DNA of 64,000 nucleotides from positions 372,001 through 436,000 of the forward strand of contig NZ_JCKI01000002.1 of assembly GCF_000708265.2 (NCBI RefSeq). The letters run 5' to 3'. The translations under genes were made by a program, and so were the position numbers. The DNA comes from Pedobacter sp. R20-19 (GTDB lineage: Bacteria; Bacteroidota; Bacteroidia; Sphingobacteriales; Sphingobacteriaceae). Positions 1 to 11,966 of this stretch are shown in pieces; within the stretch, counting starts at the first letter, position 1; every line of letters begins with the position of its first letter. The notes beneath the pieces were generated by a model. It searched no databases and was not told the DNA's origin. It was given only the letters and a program-made list of their open reading frames with translations.

Positions 1-1
1 G

Positions 2-1834
2 CCCAGCAATCAAAATTTATCGGTTTTGAAGGCTAATAATGCTGGGATAGATTTACTGGCAGACTTACACCCACATACTTTAGAAGATCTCATCAATGGA
101 AGGGAAAATAATATAGATAATAATGATCTGGTATCAACACCGTTAAATTATCCGGTGCTTGGCTTAGAGAAATTTTTGTTTAACCGCACATTTGTTGGCA
201 GTACTAATCAACTGGTGAAATTAAAAAAGGATTATCTGCTTAAAGTTAATCTGAATGTAGTTCAGGATTACCGTACAAATCAATCAAACAACAATACATT
301 ACTTTATTTGGTGGATAGTGTACCCTTAACATTTACTGAAAATATTCTTGCAGTTGAAAAGCGCACTTCTATAGAGGGAAATTTTAATGTAAATAAGAAT
401 GTAGATGCCTATTATTTCAATAATCAATTAGATGCGAAATTCGATTTTGCATCTACAGATGTAGAAAATACAGGCAGTGATCCAAATGTTCAAAACCTCC
501 ATATTCCAAATTTTTATGTTAAAAACGATTTTAACCTAATTAAAAGAATAGAGAAGAACAGCCTTAAGATAAATTTTTTTAACTACCTGAGTTGGCTCCC
601 ACAAAAATTAACTTTCTCTCAGGACCTACAGAATAATGCCGCTCAGCAAATTAATATGCGAACCATCTTTAGTCATCTTAATTTTTCATTAGGCAAATCA
701 GTTTCAGATTTTTCATTCAATGCCAGATTGGGGCTTAAACTTAAGTCACAAGATTTAGTTTCGCAAATTTACAATTTTAACAAACTCCCCATCGATGCCA
801 TTTTAAATAATGACATTAAATTTTCTAATTATACCATCTATGGCAATCCGCAGCTTACCTATAGCAAGAATGATTTGAGTATCGTAATCCAATTGCCAGT
901 AAGCTTAAATTTTTTAAAAACTAATCGCTCCAATCAAGAAACGCTGTTGTTTTTCAATCCGTCTTTAGATTTTCGCTATAAGTTTAATCCCTATCTATCC
1001 ACCTATTTCAATTATAATCGTTCTAATCAGTTAGGAGACGTTGAAAATTTAAATACTGGTTATATTTTTAGTACTTACCGAAGTTTGCAATTAGGTAATC
1101 CAAATTATTTTTCCAGACAGCTAACCAATGCTACTTTAGGTGTTACTTTTAGAGATCCTGTAAAAGCTTTCTTTCTAAATCTTTCCGGAAGCGTAAATCC
1201 ATCTATACAAAATCAAACAGCTGTTCGTGGATACATCGATTATTTAACTGTAAATAATTTTATTGCTTTTGAAAATACCAGTAAAAATTGGTCGGTAAAT
1301 GTTAATACCAGTAAGGGCTTTGACTTTTTAAAAACGCTGATTTCATTTTCAGCATCTTATTCTTCAAATACCTTAAACTCTTTGCAATCTAACCAGCAAA
1401 TTACAAGTTTAAACGACTCATATAATTTTATTCAAAAAACAAATTTCTCTTTAAATGATCGTTTAAATTTTAATTATCAATTTGCCTATAGAATTAGTAA
1501 CCTGTATGTTTCTGGAAAAATTATTCAGAAGAACGTAACGCAATTGAGTCAGCTCTTCAAACTTGGCTTGGTCGTTACCAGCAAATTTAATATGGATGTA
1601 ATGGTTGATCATTATTTTAACAAAATAAATGCTAATACTAAAGTTACTTCTATTTTTCCTTCTTTAAATTTTAAGTATAAGGCAACCAAAGCTTTGGAGA
1701 TCAATTTAAAAGGAAGCAATCTCTTTAACGAGAAGATCTATGAATATACAGTATTGAATGATGCAAGTTATACTAATAATCAGTATACGCTCAGACCTGT
1801 AACCGTATTAGCAGGCATTTATTATTCCTGGTAA
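2..1834 (+). CDS. Outer membrane beta-barrel protein, C-terminal part (TonB-dependent receptor-like, partial)
   Basis: The reading frame is open from the first bases of the window, so the start and any plug domain lie upstream; the TTG at 26 is not a convincing start. About 610 residues are visible. They are rich in Asn, Ser and aromatic residues with alternating hydrophobic positions, as in outer membrane barrels. The tail ends in Tyr-Ser-Trp after a stretch resembling the last strands of TonB-dependent receptors (LKGSNLFNEKIYEY, then LAGIYYSW). The large size without recognisable enzyme motifs fits Bacteroidota receptors with a carboxypeptidase-like N-terminal domain, but that domain cannot be seen here. 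Substrate unknown. The barrel assignment is an inference from composition and the C-terminal pattern. Confidence 0.65.
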   Translation, partial: PSNQNLSVLKANNAGIDLLADLHPHTLEDLINGRENNIDNNDLVSTPLNYPVLGLEKFLFNRTFVGSTNQLVKLKKDYLLKVNLNVVQDYRTNQSNNNTLLYLVDSVPLTFTENILAVEKRTSIEGNFNVNKNVDAYYFNNQLDAKFDFASTDVENTGSDPNVQNLHIPNFYVKNDFNLIKRIEKNSLKINFFNYLSWLPQKLTFSQDLQNNAAQQINMRTIFSHLNFSLGKSVSDFSFNARLGLKLKSQDLVSQIYNFNKLPIDAILNNDIKFSNYTIYGNPQLTYSKNDLSIVIQLPVSLNFLKTNRSNQETLLFFNPSLDFRYKFNPYLSTYFNYNRSNQLGDVENLNTGYIFSTYRSLQLGNPNYFSRQLTNATLGVTFRDPVKAFFLNLSGSVNPSIQNQTAVRGYIDYLTVNNFIAFENTSKNWSVNVNTSKGFDFLKTLISFSASYSSNTLNSLQSNQQITSLNDSYNFIQKTNFSLNDRLNFNYQFAYRISNLYVSGKIIQKNVTQLSQLFKLGLVVTSKFNMDVMVDHYFNKINANTKVTSIFPSLNFKYKATKALEINLKGSNLFNEKIYEYTVLNDASYTNNQYTLRPVTVLAGIYYSW

Positions 1835-1975
1835 AGTATTCAACAGTATTTTTAATGGATTGGCAGCAACTGCTGATCTGATTAATCGCTTGCTTTGCTC
1901 CAGTAAAGATCCATTTATAAACGTTTATAAACGACTATAACTGTTTAACACCCGAATAAAATTTTTTTCTGTTTG

Positions 1976-2010
1976 CACCTTTGTTCTGTCGATAGTGAGG
2001 AAAGCTATCG
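1976..2010 (+). promoter_or_regulatory. Possible ssb promoter and leader hairpin
   Basis: CACCTTTG at 1976-1983 differs by one base from the Bacteroidota -7 box TAnnTTTG; no good -33 box is visible. Just downstream, CGATAG (1990-1995) and CTATCG (2005-2010) form a short inverted repeat in the presumed ssb leader. The promoter call rests on position and one near-consensus box. Confidence 0.35.
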
Positions 2011-2047
2011 TTCATTAATGATTAAGAAACTTAAATTTTAAACGATT

Positions 2048-2392
2048 ATGGAAAGTGCAATTAACAAAGTAGTATTAAGCGGTTGTGCAGGAGCAGATGC
2101 TGAAGTGAGAAACATTTCAGGAAATCAAAGATTAGCGAGAGTAAATCTAGCTGTAAATGAGTATTATAAAAATGCGTCAGGTGAGGAGGTTAAAAGAACG
2201 AACTGGTTTATGCTTACGTTTTGGAATGATAAGGCTGACCTTGCCTCCGCTCAGATTAAAAAAGGGACAAGGTTAACCATTGAAGGTAAATTATTATCAG
2301 GATCTTATATTGCGAAAGATGGATCTAAAAAATTTACGACAGATATTGTGGTAAGTGAAGTTGCCATTAAAGAAATCGACTTATCAAATTAA
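2048..2392 (+). CDS. ssb: Single-stranded DNA-binding protein, short form
   Basis: 114-residue SSB-family OB-fold protein. It should bind single-stranded DNA in replication, repair or recombination. Family features seen are the N-terminal INKVVLSGCAGADAEVR strand, the central aromatic patch RTNWFMLTFW, and the LTIEGKL strand. It stops after about 110 residues and has no acidic C-terminal tip, the part that recruits partner proteins in E. coli SSB. Short SSBs of this kind are common in Bacteroidota, often beside a longer paralogue elsewhere, so this may be the accessory copy. It stands alone, with a hairpin terminator immediately downstream. Confidence 0.9.
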   Translation: MESAINKVVLSGCAGADAEVRNISGNQRLARVNLAVNEYYKNASGEEVKRTNWFMLTFWNDKADLASAQIKKGTRLTIEGKLLSGSYIAKDGSKKFTTDIVVSEVAIKEIDLSN

Positions 2393-2400
2393 AAATACGT

Positions 2401-2450
2401 GGCATCAGGTCATTGAGCAGGCTAATTTCAATAACCTGATGCCTTTTTTA
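2401..2450. terminator. Bidirectional intrinsic terminator between ssb and the TonB receptor
   Basis: Ten-base arms GGCATCAGGT (2401-2410) and ACCTGATGCC (2434-2443) are perfectly complementary and followed by a T run on the plus strand. Upstream A-rich sequence gives a T run for the minus strand. It sits between two convergent stop codons. Confidence 0.8.
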
Positions 2451-4544
2451 TAACTTAACCGAAGTTCCAAAGTAAAAATTTCGGCCTGGAGCAGCATTAT
2501 AATATCTACCTGCAATGGCATTTAAGTCATTACCTAAACTATAGGTTTGGTTAAGTAAATTATTTATTCCGCCAAAAACCTCTAGATTAATTTTTTTAAG
2601 GTGAATATTACGCATGCCCGTTTTAAGTTCAACGAGATGATATTTTTTTGCAAATGCTGTATTACCATCATTAAGTGGGATAGACGAAGTATAATTGTGC
2701 TGTGCAAAAAAATACAAACCCTTGCTAAACTGAAAATCCAAGCTAGACACTGCAACATTAGAAGGAACTCCAGTAAGTTTATTACCATCAAAATTGATGT
2801 TGCCTGTTGTAAATTCTTTAAATCTAAAGTGATTAAAAGTATAGCTACTTCTGATCTCAATTCCATTTAAAAAGGAATGGCTATTTCTGATTGGCCAGAA
2901 TGAGGTTTCAAGTTCAAGACCCCGCTGTGTTGTTCCACCTGCATTAATGAAAAATTCTGCATCATTTGCATTCAAACGCCTGACAATAGCATCATTTAAA
3001 TTGAATTGAAATACATTCGCTGCCAGATAAAGCCGATTGTTTGGTAGATTATACCTAACGCCACCCTCATAATTCCATCCTGATTCTGCCTGTAGATTAT
3101 TATTAATAGTGTTATCAGATGCCCTTACCTCAGCAATAGTGGGCGGAGAATAACCTTTACTTATGCTTCCTCTGATAGAAAGTTCTTTAGTAATCAGATA
3201 TGAGGCTACCAACTTAGGCATTATTTCAACATCAAACTTTCTCTCTTTTGTAGCTATAATTGTTGGAAAAAAGCTTTTATAGTGATATTTATAGAAATTT
3301 AAACTAGAAGCTAATTCTATTAAGAGCTTATTATCAATGTCTAAATTAACACGTAAGAAAGCAAAATCTTGGTTGGCTTTCAAATGATCAAATGCCTGCA
3401 TGGAAGTAGGCGATCCGGCATTATTATTAAAATTTTTAATCTGTGTCTTAGTTGCACCGCTCTCCAATCCAAGCTGTGCATTAAATTTCAACTTATCTTT
3501 CTGTTGCTGAAAATCAACAAAAGTTCTTAATCCAAGCGTTCGCTCATATCGTTTCTCATAATTGGTAATAAATGGATTTTTAAAATCGGTATAACTCCCA
3601 AATAAGGCTACAACGTGTTTAAAATTTTTGCTGATTTGGTAATCATTAGCAATACCTGCAAATACCGTTTTGTTATAAATGGCCGCCTGTTGTGTTATTG
3701 CTCCTGGGACGGTTGCTGTAGCAGGACGTGCAGATTTTGGATTAACTTCGAATTGTGCTAAAGTTAAACCTCCTGGCGTTTCATAATTTAAGTCACTGTA
3801 AAAAGCATAAAGTTTTAAATTGCCTTTATTGTTATAGTTCCACTGGTGATTAGTTTGAATATACTTTCTCTCCATTGCACTGTTTTCACGAAATCCATCG
3901 CTCTTTTGATAACCTTCCATCAAATTAAAACTATAGTTTTTAAACTTTTGCTGAATGCTTGCTGTTTGATGAAAAAGACCATATGAACCTGCGGTAATTG
4001 ATGCTGAAATCCTATTTTGATCTGCAGATAATGGCGTAATTAATATAGTTCCGCCAGTATTAGCACCAAAAATACTGGCCTCCGGGCCTTTGTAAACTTC
4101 AATACTGTTAATCGATTGTGGATCGAGTGCATTCAAATAAGTGTTTCCACCCGCATCTGTAAGCGGAAAATCATCAATATAGATTTTGATATTCCTGATT
4201 CCAAAAGGTGAACGGAGCAAGCTTCCCCGAAGGGATAATCGATAACTTCCTGGTGATCGCTCTTCCATTCTTAAGCCAGGAACGGTATTGAACGTACTGA
4301 TGAATGAAGTGTTAGCTTGATTGCGAATGAGATTTGTATCAATCAGGTTAACAGATGAAACAGATCTTAATAGTGGTTGGTTATTATAATAGCCACGAAC
4401 AACTACCTCCTTTAATTTTTTAACAGAATCAGTTTCATTGATCTGGGCAAAGGCTGTGATGGAAAGAAAGAGGGAAAGACTAGTAAAGATTATTTTCAAT
4501 ATCTTGATTTTTAAAAATAAGGGAGCAAATGACTGCATAGCCAT
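2448..4544 (-). CDS. TonB-dependent outer membrane receptor
   Basis: 698-residue TonB-dependent receptor. It has an N-terminal signal peptide (hydrophobic stretch ending AFA|Q), a TonB-box-like KLKEVVVRG, and a plug domain with SINSIEVYKGPEASIFGANTGGTILI. A roughly 500-residue 22-strand-type barrel follows, with a late FGGINNLLNQTY motif and terminal aromatic strand. Such receptors import iron chelates, cofactors or sugars; the substrate is not evident. It lies 25 bp downstream of a sorbosone-dehydrogenase-like lipoprotein gene, so the two may share a transcript. A strong hairpin covers the ATG used here (start at 4544). A TTG at 4499 would give a compact, better-looking signal peptide (MKIIFTSLSLFLS) outside the hairpin, so the start is uncertain. 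Confidence 0.93.
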   Translation of the reverse strand: MAMQSFAPLFLKIKILKIIFTSLSLFLSITAFAQINETDSVKKLKEVVVRGYYNNQPLLRSVSSVNLIDTNLIRNQANTSFISTFNTVPGLRMEERSPGSYRLSLRGSLLRSPFGIRNIKIYIDDFPLTDAGGNTYLNALDPQSINSIEVYKGPEASIFGANTGGTILITPLSADQNRISASITAGSYGLFHQTASIQQKFKNYSFNLMEGYQKSDGFRENSAMERKYIQTNHQWNYNNKGNLKLYAFYSDLNYETPGGLTLAQFEVNPKSARPATATVPGAITQQAAIYNKTVFAGIANDYQISKNFKHVVALFGSYTDFKNPFITNYEKRYERTLGLRTFVDFQQQKDKLKFNAQLGLESGATKTQIKNFNNNAGSPTSMQAFDHLKANQDFAFLRVNLDIDNKLLIELASSLNFYKYHYKSFFPTIIATKERKFDVEIMPKLVASYLITKELSIRGSISKGYSPPTIAEVRASDNTINNNLQAESGWNYEGGVRYNLPNNRLYLAANVFQFNLNDAIVRRLNANDAEFFINAGGTTQRGLELETSFWPIRNSHSFLNGIEIRSSYTFNHFRFKEFTTGNINFDGNKLTGVPSNVAVSSLDFQFSKGLYFFAQHNYTSSIPLNDGNTAFAKKYHLVELKTGMRNIHLKKINLEVFGGINNLLNQTYSLGNDLNAIAGRYYNAAPGRNFYFGTSVKL

Positions 4545-4555
4545 TTGCTCCCTTA
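4511..4555 (-). terminator. Hairpin with T run overlapping the receptor start codon
   Basis: Perfect 14-bp arms at 4518-4531 and 4542-4555 with a 10-nt loop. On the minus strand the second arm is followed by a T-rich stretch (TTTTTA), so it looks like an intrinsic terminator for the upstream sugar-dehydrogenase-like gene. One arm also contains the annotated ATG of the receptor, so it could attenuate transcription or mask translation start. Confidence 0.7.
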
Positions 4556-4569
4556 AGTGTTGTAATTAA

Positions 4570-5889
4570 TTATTTTGAGGCTATCCGCCAAACTACACCG
4601 CTTACATCATCTGCTACTAATAAGGCACCATCTGCAGCAAGCGTTACACCAACAGGCCTTCCATACACTTCTGCCTTATCGGTGTCTGCAATAAATCCAG
4701 TAAGAAAATCTTCAGGTTTGCCGGTTGGCTTTCCATCCTTAAAGGGTACAAAAATAACTTTGTAACCTGATATAGCAGAACGGTTCCATGAGCCATGCTG
4801 ACCAACGAAAGCACCACCCTGATATTTAGCAGGATATTTATTTCCTTTATAAAAAGCTAATCCTAACGATGCTGTATGTGATCCTACAGGAACATCAGGT
4901 GCTATTGCTTTTTTAACCAGATCGGGGTTTTTACCTTTTAATCTAGGATCTTCATTCTGCCCATAATAAGAATAAGGCCAACCATAAAAAGTGCCTTCTT
5001 TTACACTGGTAATATAATCAGGCACTAAATCATCACCCAAACCATCACGCTCATTCACTGCTGTCCATAGCATGTTTGTACCCGGTGCCCAATCAATACC
5101 TACCGGATTACGTAAACCAGACGCATAAATTTTTTCACCTGTTCCGTCAGGATTTACTTCTAAAATATTAGCTCTACGGATTTCATTTTCCATTCCGTTT
5201 TCACCAACATTACTTCCAGAGCCAACAGTTACATAGATTTTGCTCTTATCACCATTAGCGATAAGGTTTCTGGTCCAGTGGTTATTATAACCTCCTGCAG
5301 GCAAACTCATAATTTTTTTTCCGGTGCTGGTGATTTTTGTATCTCCACTTTTGTAAGGATACTGCCATACTCCATCCGTATTCGCTACATAGAATGAATT
5401 GCCAATAATCAACATGCCATAAGGCTGGTTTAAGCCTGTCAAAAATGTAGTGGTTAATTCAGGTTTTCCATCTTTATCTGCATCCCTGTAAAGAAGTATG
5501 GTATTGGCACTTTGACCAGCAACCTCTGATTTTGCCTTTCCGGTAACAACATTGGCTACTTTCTCTTTTGTACTGCGTTCGGAGTTAGAAAGTACAACCA
5601 AAACATCACCATTTGGTGCAACAATCATGTTCCTGGGGCTCTTGATATTATTTGCAAATCTTGTTACTACGAAACCTTCAGGTGCCACTGGTGTTTTATT
5701 TTCTGGCCAGCCGATTACTTTGCTGAATTTATTTTTCGAAGCTGTAGTATCAGGCGCCGGTAAAGTAATGGAATCGTTACTGGTAACAACAGTGGTATCT
5801 GATCCTTGTGGACCCGATTTTGAGTTTGACTGGCAACTCGCCAGGAAAGCTATTGAAAGCATTGAAGCGTAAAAATAATATTTTTTCAT
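4570..5889 (-). CDS. Sorbosone dehydrogenase family (PQQ-type glucose/sorbosone dehydrogenase-like) lipoprotein
   Basis: 439 residues from the ATG at 5889. This start gives a lipoprotein signal (MKKYYFYASMLSIAFLASC) with lipobox LASC; an in-frame upstream start at 5922 only adds unlikely residues. The body is a six-bladed beta-propeller of the sorbosone dehydrogenase family: SPRNMIVAPNGDVLVV, NQPYGMLI, NNHWTRNLI, ASGLRNPVGIDWAP, YGWPYSYYG, GQHGSWNRS and GRPVGVTLAADGALLVADD. Family members oxidise sugars or aldoses in the periplasm with PQQ; whether this one binds PQQ cannot be told from sequence reading alone. It is probably anchored to a membrane facing the periplasm, and precedes the receptor gene. 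Confidence 0.88.
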   Translation of the reverse strand: MKKYYFYASMLSIAFLASCQSNSKSGPQGSDTTVVTSNDSITLPAPDTTASKNKFSKVIGWPENKTPVAPEGFVVTRFANNIKSPRNMIVAPNGDVLVVLSNSERSTKEKVANVVTGKAKSEVAGQSANTILLYRDADKDGKPELTTTFLTGLNQPYGMLIIGNSFYVANTDGVWQYPYKSGDTKITSTGKKIMSLPAGGYNNHWTRNLIANGDKSKIYVTVGSGSNVGENGMENEIRRANILEVNPDGTGEKIYASGLRNPVGIDWAPGTNMLWTAVNERDGLGDDLVPDYITSVKEGTFYGWPYSYYGQNEDPRLKGKNPDLVKKAIAPDVPVGSHTASLGLAFYKGNKYPAKYQGGAFVGQHGSWNRSAISGYKVIFVPFKDGKPTGKPEDFLTGFIADTDKAEVYGRPVGVTLAADGALLVADDVSGVVWRIASK

Positions 5890-6012
5890 GTTTTCTTTTT
5901 TCGTGAATAAGAAGATGTTCAAATGGATAACATTTTAAATGCAGAGATGTTTCCTAAAAGAATCTTATTTAAATCACTAAAACGAGTAACTCACCATGCT
6001 TTCATTTAAAAT

Positions 6013-7356
6013 TTAACTGCTCAGAATCTTTCCCTTTTCTACATCAAATTCAGCTTGTGAGAGAATGCCCATATCAAGTAATTCCTTTAAATCCATTAAA
6101 GCTTGTTTTTTACTGGCCAGATCTGGCTTTGGTTTTTCTTCAAACGTTGGTGCTGTGGGTTTGCTAAAACTGGCCTGGGCAGATGGATTAAACTGAAGCA
6201 GTAAAGCAGTGATTTCATTAAACCCTTTGATATTGGCGTAATCTATCGCCTTTTGCTCTTTGGCATTAACGATGGTGCCGTCTGCCTGATGTTCTAATAA
6301 GACTTTTACGATATCTTTTTTTCCATTTGCTGCAGCATAATGTAAGGCAGTATTACCACTTTCATCCTGGATATTAATATTAGCACCTTTTTCAAGCAAT
6401 AATTTTACCATACTGATATTACCGCTTTTTGCAGCTACATGAAGCAGACTCTCCCCGCCATAACCATAATCGGTATCTAAAGAGAAGGAACTGGATGAAG
6501 ATAAATTGGTAGCGGTTTCTACCCAGTCCAGGTAAGAATACATCGATTCTTCGTCACCAGATAATGGCTTTGCATAATTTACATCGACACCGTTCTCTAA
6601 AAATAGGGCAACAATTTCTTTTTGGTTGTTTGAACAAGCATACCATATTGGTGATTGCCCATTTTTTGAGGATACAAAAACGTCAGCACCTTTATCCATC
6701 AACAGCTTAATCAGCATTCTATTACTATCATAACAGGCCTGAAGCAAAGCACTTTCTCCATGATGGTTAACATGGTTGATGTTTGCACCATTTTCTAAAA
6801 GGAGTTCTGTTACAGGAATATTTTTAGATGCAACAGCAAATAATAGTGGTGAATTGCCACTTTTATTAGTGGTGTTTATATTTGCACCATTATCAAGCAA
6901 AAGTTTTACAATTTCTTTATTTCTCCAGCTGGCTGCTACCAGAAGCGGTGTTTCTGCCTCATTATTTTCAATATCTACCTCCAGGCCTTTTTCCAGCAAC
7001 TTTTCTAAAACCTCGATTTGTCCGCTTTGAGCAGTTAGGTGAAGCAAACTATTTCCTTTTAAATCTTTAATTTCTGCTTTCGCTTCTTGAGAAAGTAAAT
7101 AAAGGGCTGTTTGCTTTTGTTTCTGCAAACAGGCGAAATAAAGTGGGGTTTCTCCGGCATGGTCTTCATAGTTTAGATCAGCACCAGCGCCAATTAAAAG
7201 CTGAACAAGATCTAAATAACCCCGGTGAGCAGCATAATGCAATGCCGTTCTACCTTTTTCATCTGTGTAACCTACCTCAACTTCTCCATTTGCCAATAAA
7301 AGCTCGGCTATTTTTCTTTTGCCACTTTCGCAGGCAATTATAAATGACATCGACAT
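6013..7356 (-). CDS. Ankyrin-repeat protein with C-terminal SHOCT-like domain
   Basis: 447 residues made of about eleven ankyrin repeats (for example GRTALHYAAHRGYLDLVQLL, GNTALHYAAANGKKDIVKVL), followed by a proline-rich linker and a C-terminal SHOCT-like segment (LMDLKELLDMGILSQAEFD). Ankyrin repeats bind proteins; SHOCT is a short oligomerisation or membrane-association module. There is no signal peptide, so it is probably cytoplasmic. It lies 17 bp downstream of a second ankyrin gene and likely in one operon. Partner unknown. An insert of about 25 residues (around YLDWVETATNLSSSSSF) interrupts the regular repeat spacing. Confidence 0.9.
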   Translation of the reverse strand: MSMSFIIACESGKRKIAELLLANGEVEVGYTDEKGRTALHYAAHRGYLDLVQLLIGAGADLNYEDHAGETPLYFACLQKQKQTALYLLSQEAKAEIKDLKGNSLLHLTAQSGQIEVLEKLLEKGLEVDIENNEAETPLLVAASWRNKEIVKLLLDNGANINTTNKSGNSPLLFAVASKNIPVTELLLENGANINHVNHHGESALLQACYDSNRMLIKLLMDKGADVFVSSKNGQSPIWYACSNNQKEIVALFLENGVDVNYAKPLSGDEESMYSYLDWVETATNLSSSSSFSLDTDYGYGGESLLHVAAKSGNISMVKLLLEKGANINIQDESGNTALHYAAANGKKDIVKVLLEHQADGTIVNAKEQKAIDYANIKGFNEITALLLQFNPSAQASFSKPTAPTFEEKPKPDLASKKQALMDLKELLDMGILSQAEFDVEKGKILSS

Positions 7357-7373
7357 ATTTCTCTTGAATCAGA

Positions 7374-8552
7374 TTAAGAATTTTTCATTAATATTTCTAC
7401 TGTTTTTATTTTGAGGTTATCGTCAGACGCAAGCATTAAAGGCGTTTTATCTTCATCATTACTGATACCAGCATCTGCTCCGTTTTCCAATAATAATTTT
7501 ACTTTTTTATAAGTCTCTTTTGCCTTCTCTGCTTCAAAATTTACGTTAAATGCGCAAACTTTATGCAAAAGGGTATTGCCATGATCATCCTGCCTGTTCA
7601 CATCCAGGTTGCCAGAAGCTAAAATAGCGTGAAGCACCTCTGGTTGTTTTTCAGCGATCAGATCTACAGGTGTTTTCTCTTTGCTATAATAAATACTGGC
7701 CTGATAAATATCTGCACCATCACTGATAAGGTTACGTAAAAGTTCAAGGTTTCTATCACTAACGTACATCATTCTCAAATATTCAAAAAGTGTGGAGACG
7801 CCATTCTTATTAACGGTGTCAAAATCAGGACTGCCGAAATCTCTCAGTTTGAGATAAATATTTAAGTCTTGCTTATGTGCAACAGCATAATAGAACGCAG
7901 AATTTCCATCCTGATCCTGGTCATTAGGATTTGCACCATTTTGCAACAGGATGTCCAGGTATTCTGGTTTGTTATATTCTATTGTGGCAATTAATGGTGT
8001 TTTTTTTACAATGTTAGTAGCATTTACATCTAAGCCCTCATTAATCAAAAGCTCCAGGTAAGAGGTAGAAAGCTGCGGTTTCATCAGGTTAGTTCTGATG
8101 ACCTGATGGATGAAATTTTCTTCAGCATTATTGGTGAAGTTTATATCACATCCCGCATCTATGAGTATTTTAATTTTTTCTACACTTGCTCCTTTTTCCA
8201 AAAAATAGCTTAAAAGCGTTTTTGCTTCTACCTCATCATTAATATTTTCGAATTTAGAGATGAAATCCTGAAAAAAGCTAATGGCTTTATCGTCGTTTTT
8301 AAGGTTCCAAATGATCTTGCCAAATACACTTTTATCAAAACTATCAAATTCATAAACATCTGTTTCAATCCATTTGCTGTCTACCAATTGATTGAGTAGT
8401 TCATATTGATCATTACTGAACAATCGCTCTAAAATTTGAGATTTTTGGTGTTCGGGAAGATCTTTTGATAGTTTCTCGCCTGATTGAAGTAATTGCAGTG
8501 CCTGATCATAGTGTCCCTGCATTAAAAGCTGTTCTAAATTTTGTTCACTCAT
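7374..8552 (-). CDS. Ankyrin-repeat protein
   Basis: 392 residues. The first ~130 are a helical, poorly defined region (EQLLMQGHYDQALQLLQSGEKLS resembles a repeat start). Degenerate ankyrin repeats follow (KKTPLIATIEYNKPEYLDIL, GNTLLHKVCAFNVNFEAEKAK). No signal peptide or membrane segment. It is the upstream member of a two-gene ankyrin operon. Function unknown; the repeats argue for a protein-binding role. Confidence 0.88.
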   Translation of the reverse strand: MSEQNLEQLLMQGHYDQALQLLQSGEKLSKDLPEHQKSQILERLFSNDQYELLNQLVDSKWIETDVYEFDSFDKSVFGKIIWNLKNDDKAISFFQDFISKFENINDEVEAKTLLSYFLEKGASVEKIKILIDAGCDINFTNNAEENFIHQVIRTNLMKPQLSTSYLELLINEGLDVNATNIVKKTPLIATIEYNKPEYLDILLQNGANPNDQDQDGNSAFYYAVAHKQDLNIYLKLRDFGSPDFDTVNKNGVSTLFEYLRMMYVSDRNLELLRNLISDGADIYQASIYYSKEKTPVDLIAEKQPEVLHAILASGNLDVNRQDDHGNTLLHKVCAFNVNFEAEKAKETYKKVKLLLENGADAGISNDEDKTPLMLASDDNLKIKTVEILMKNS

Positions 8553-11125
<2,573 letters not shown>

Positions 11126-11144
11126 GGCTTCATAAATAAATTTA

Positions 11145-11183
11145 AATCCCCAATTGAATTAATTTCGATTGGGGATTTTTTTG
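11145..11183 (+). terminator. Terminator after icd
   Basis: AATCCCCAAT (11145-11154) pairs with ATTGGGGATT (11168-11177), followed by seven T. It lies 20 bp past the icd stop. Confidence 0.85.
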
Positions 11184-11210
11184 TTTAAATCTCAAGTTAT
11201 ATTAAAAGGG

Positions 11211-11762
11211 TTATTCATTTTTAATGAATTTATCTTTTTCCCAGTTCATGGGATTGTTAATAATGTAGTTTGAAATATTTTGAAAAGACCTTTCATCACG
11301 AATGATGTGGTCTTAGAAGCGGGTCTGCCATCCAAAGTCAAAGCCTAATCGATTACAATGTTTAGTCACCGCAGATTTGTAAGAGCCAATTATGGATGAC
11401 ACTGTGTTTTTTCCCTGATTTTGAAAACGTTGTTGTCCGGGAGCTAGAGACAGGGCGTGCCCTGTCTGTACTGCAGGCAAAGGATTTATATTATTTAAAA
11501 TTAAAATTCCATGAACATGGTTAGGCATCACAATAAATTCACCTAATTCTACATTTTTTTGGTGATTTCTGATTTCGTACCACATCAAATTTGCAATCAC
11601 ACCAATATTTGATAATATCATCTCTCCGTTTACAATTTTGCCAAAATGATGTAGACTATCTTTTGTGCAAATGGTTATAAAATATTCACCTACCCAGCCG
11701 TAATCCCAACTTTGTAAACGGGCAGAAGAAATTCTGTATTTGTTTTGATATTTTTCATTCAT
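11211..11762 (-). pseudogene. REP-associated tyrosine transposase (Y1/IS200-like), decayed
   Basis: The N-terminal 149 codons match the RAYT family of single-strand transposases: SWDYGWVGEYFITICTKD, then MPNHVHGILIL with the metal-binding HxH motif, then SIIGSYKSAVTKHCNRLGFDFGW. Two lesions break the 3' part. An in-frame TAA stands where the family has Tyr (WQTRF-stop-DHIIRDE), and a one-base loss follows near 11278, after which the expected tail continues in another frame (NISNYIINNPMNWEKDKF) to a stop at 11211. Part of the coding region is a palindrome (11448-11467). Such genes mobilise REP palindromes; this copy is probably inactive unless the truncated form still works. Confidence 0.85.
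11448..11467. repeat. Palindrome inside the transposase gene (REP-like)
   Basis: AGACAGGGC (11448-11456), a GT spacer, then GCCCTGTCT (11459-11467): nine-base perfect arms lying within the coding frame and encoding part of QTGHALSL. It resembles the hairpins that RAYT enzymes recognise; no second copy was seen in the window. Confidence 0.6.
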
Positions 11763-11966
11763 GATGGCGTAAATTATGAGTTTATATCAATCATTTGCTT
11801 AAGCTTGATTTATAAGGATGGGTATACTAATGTAAAGCATATTTTGGAATTAGAAAACATGATAATTAGTTGTAATAGTTAATAGATCCTTTTAAAATAC
11901 ATAACCTCTCAAAAACCATCTGCCAAACCATTTGTTATCACTATAACTAAAATAGGAGATATTATC

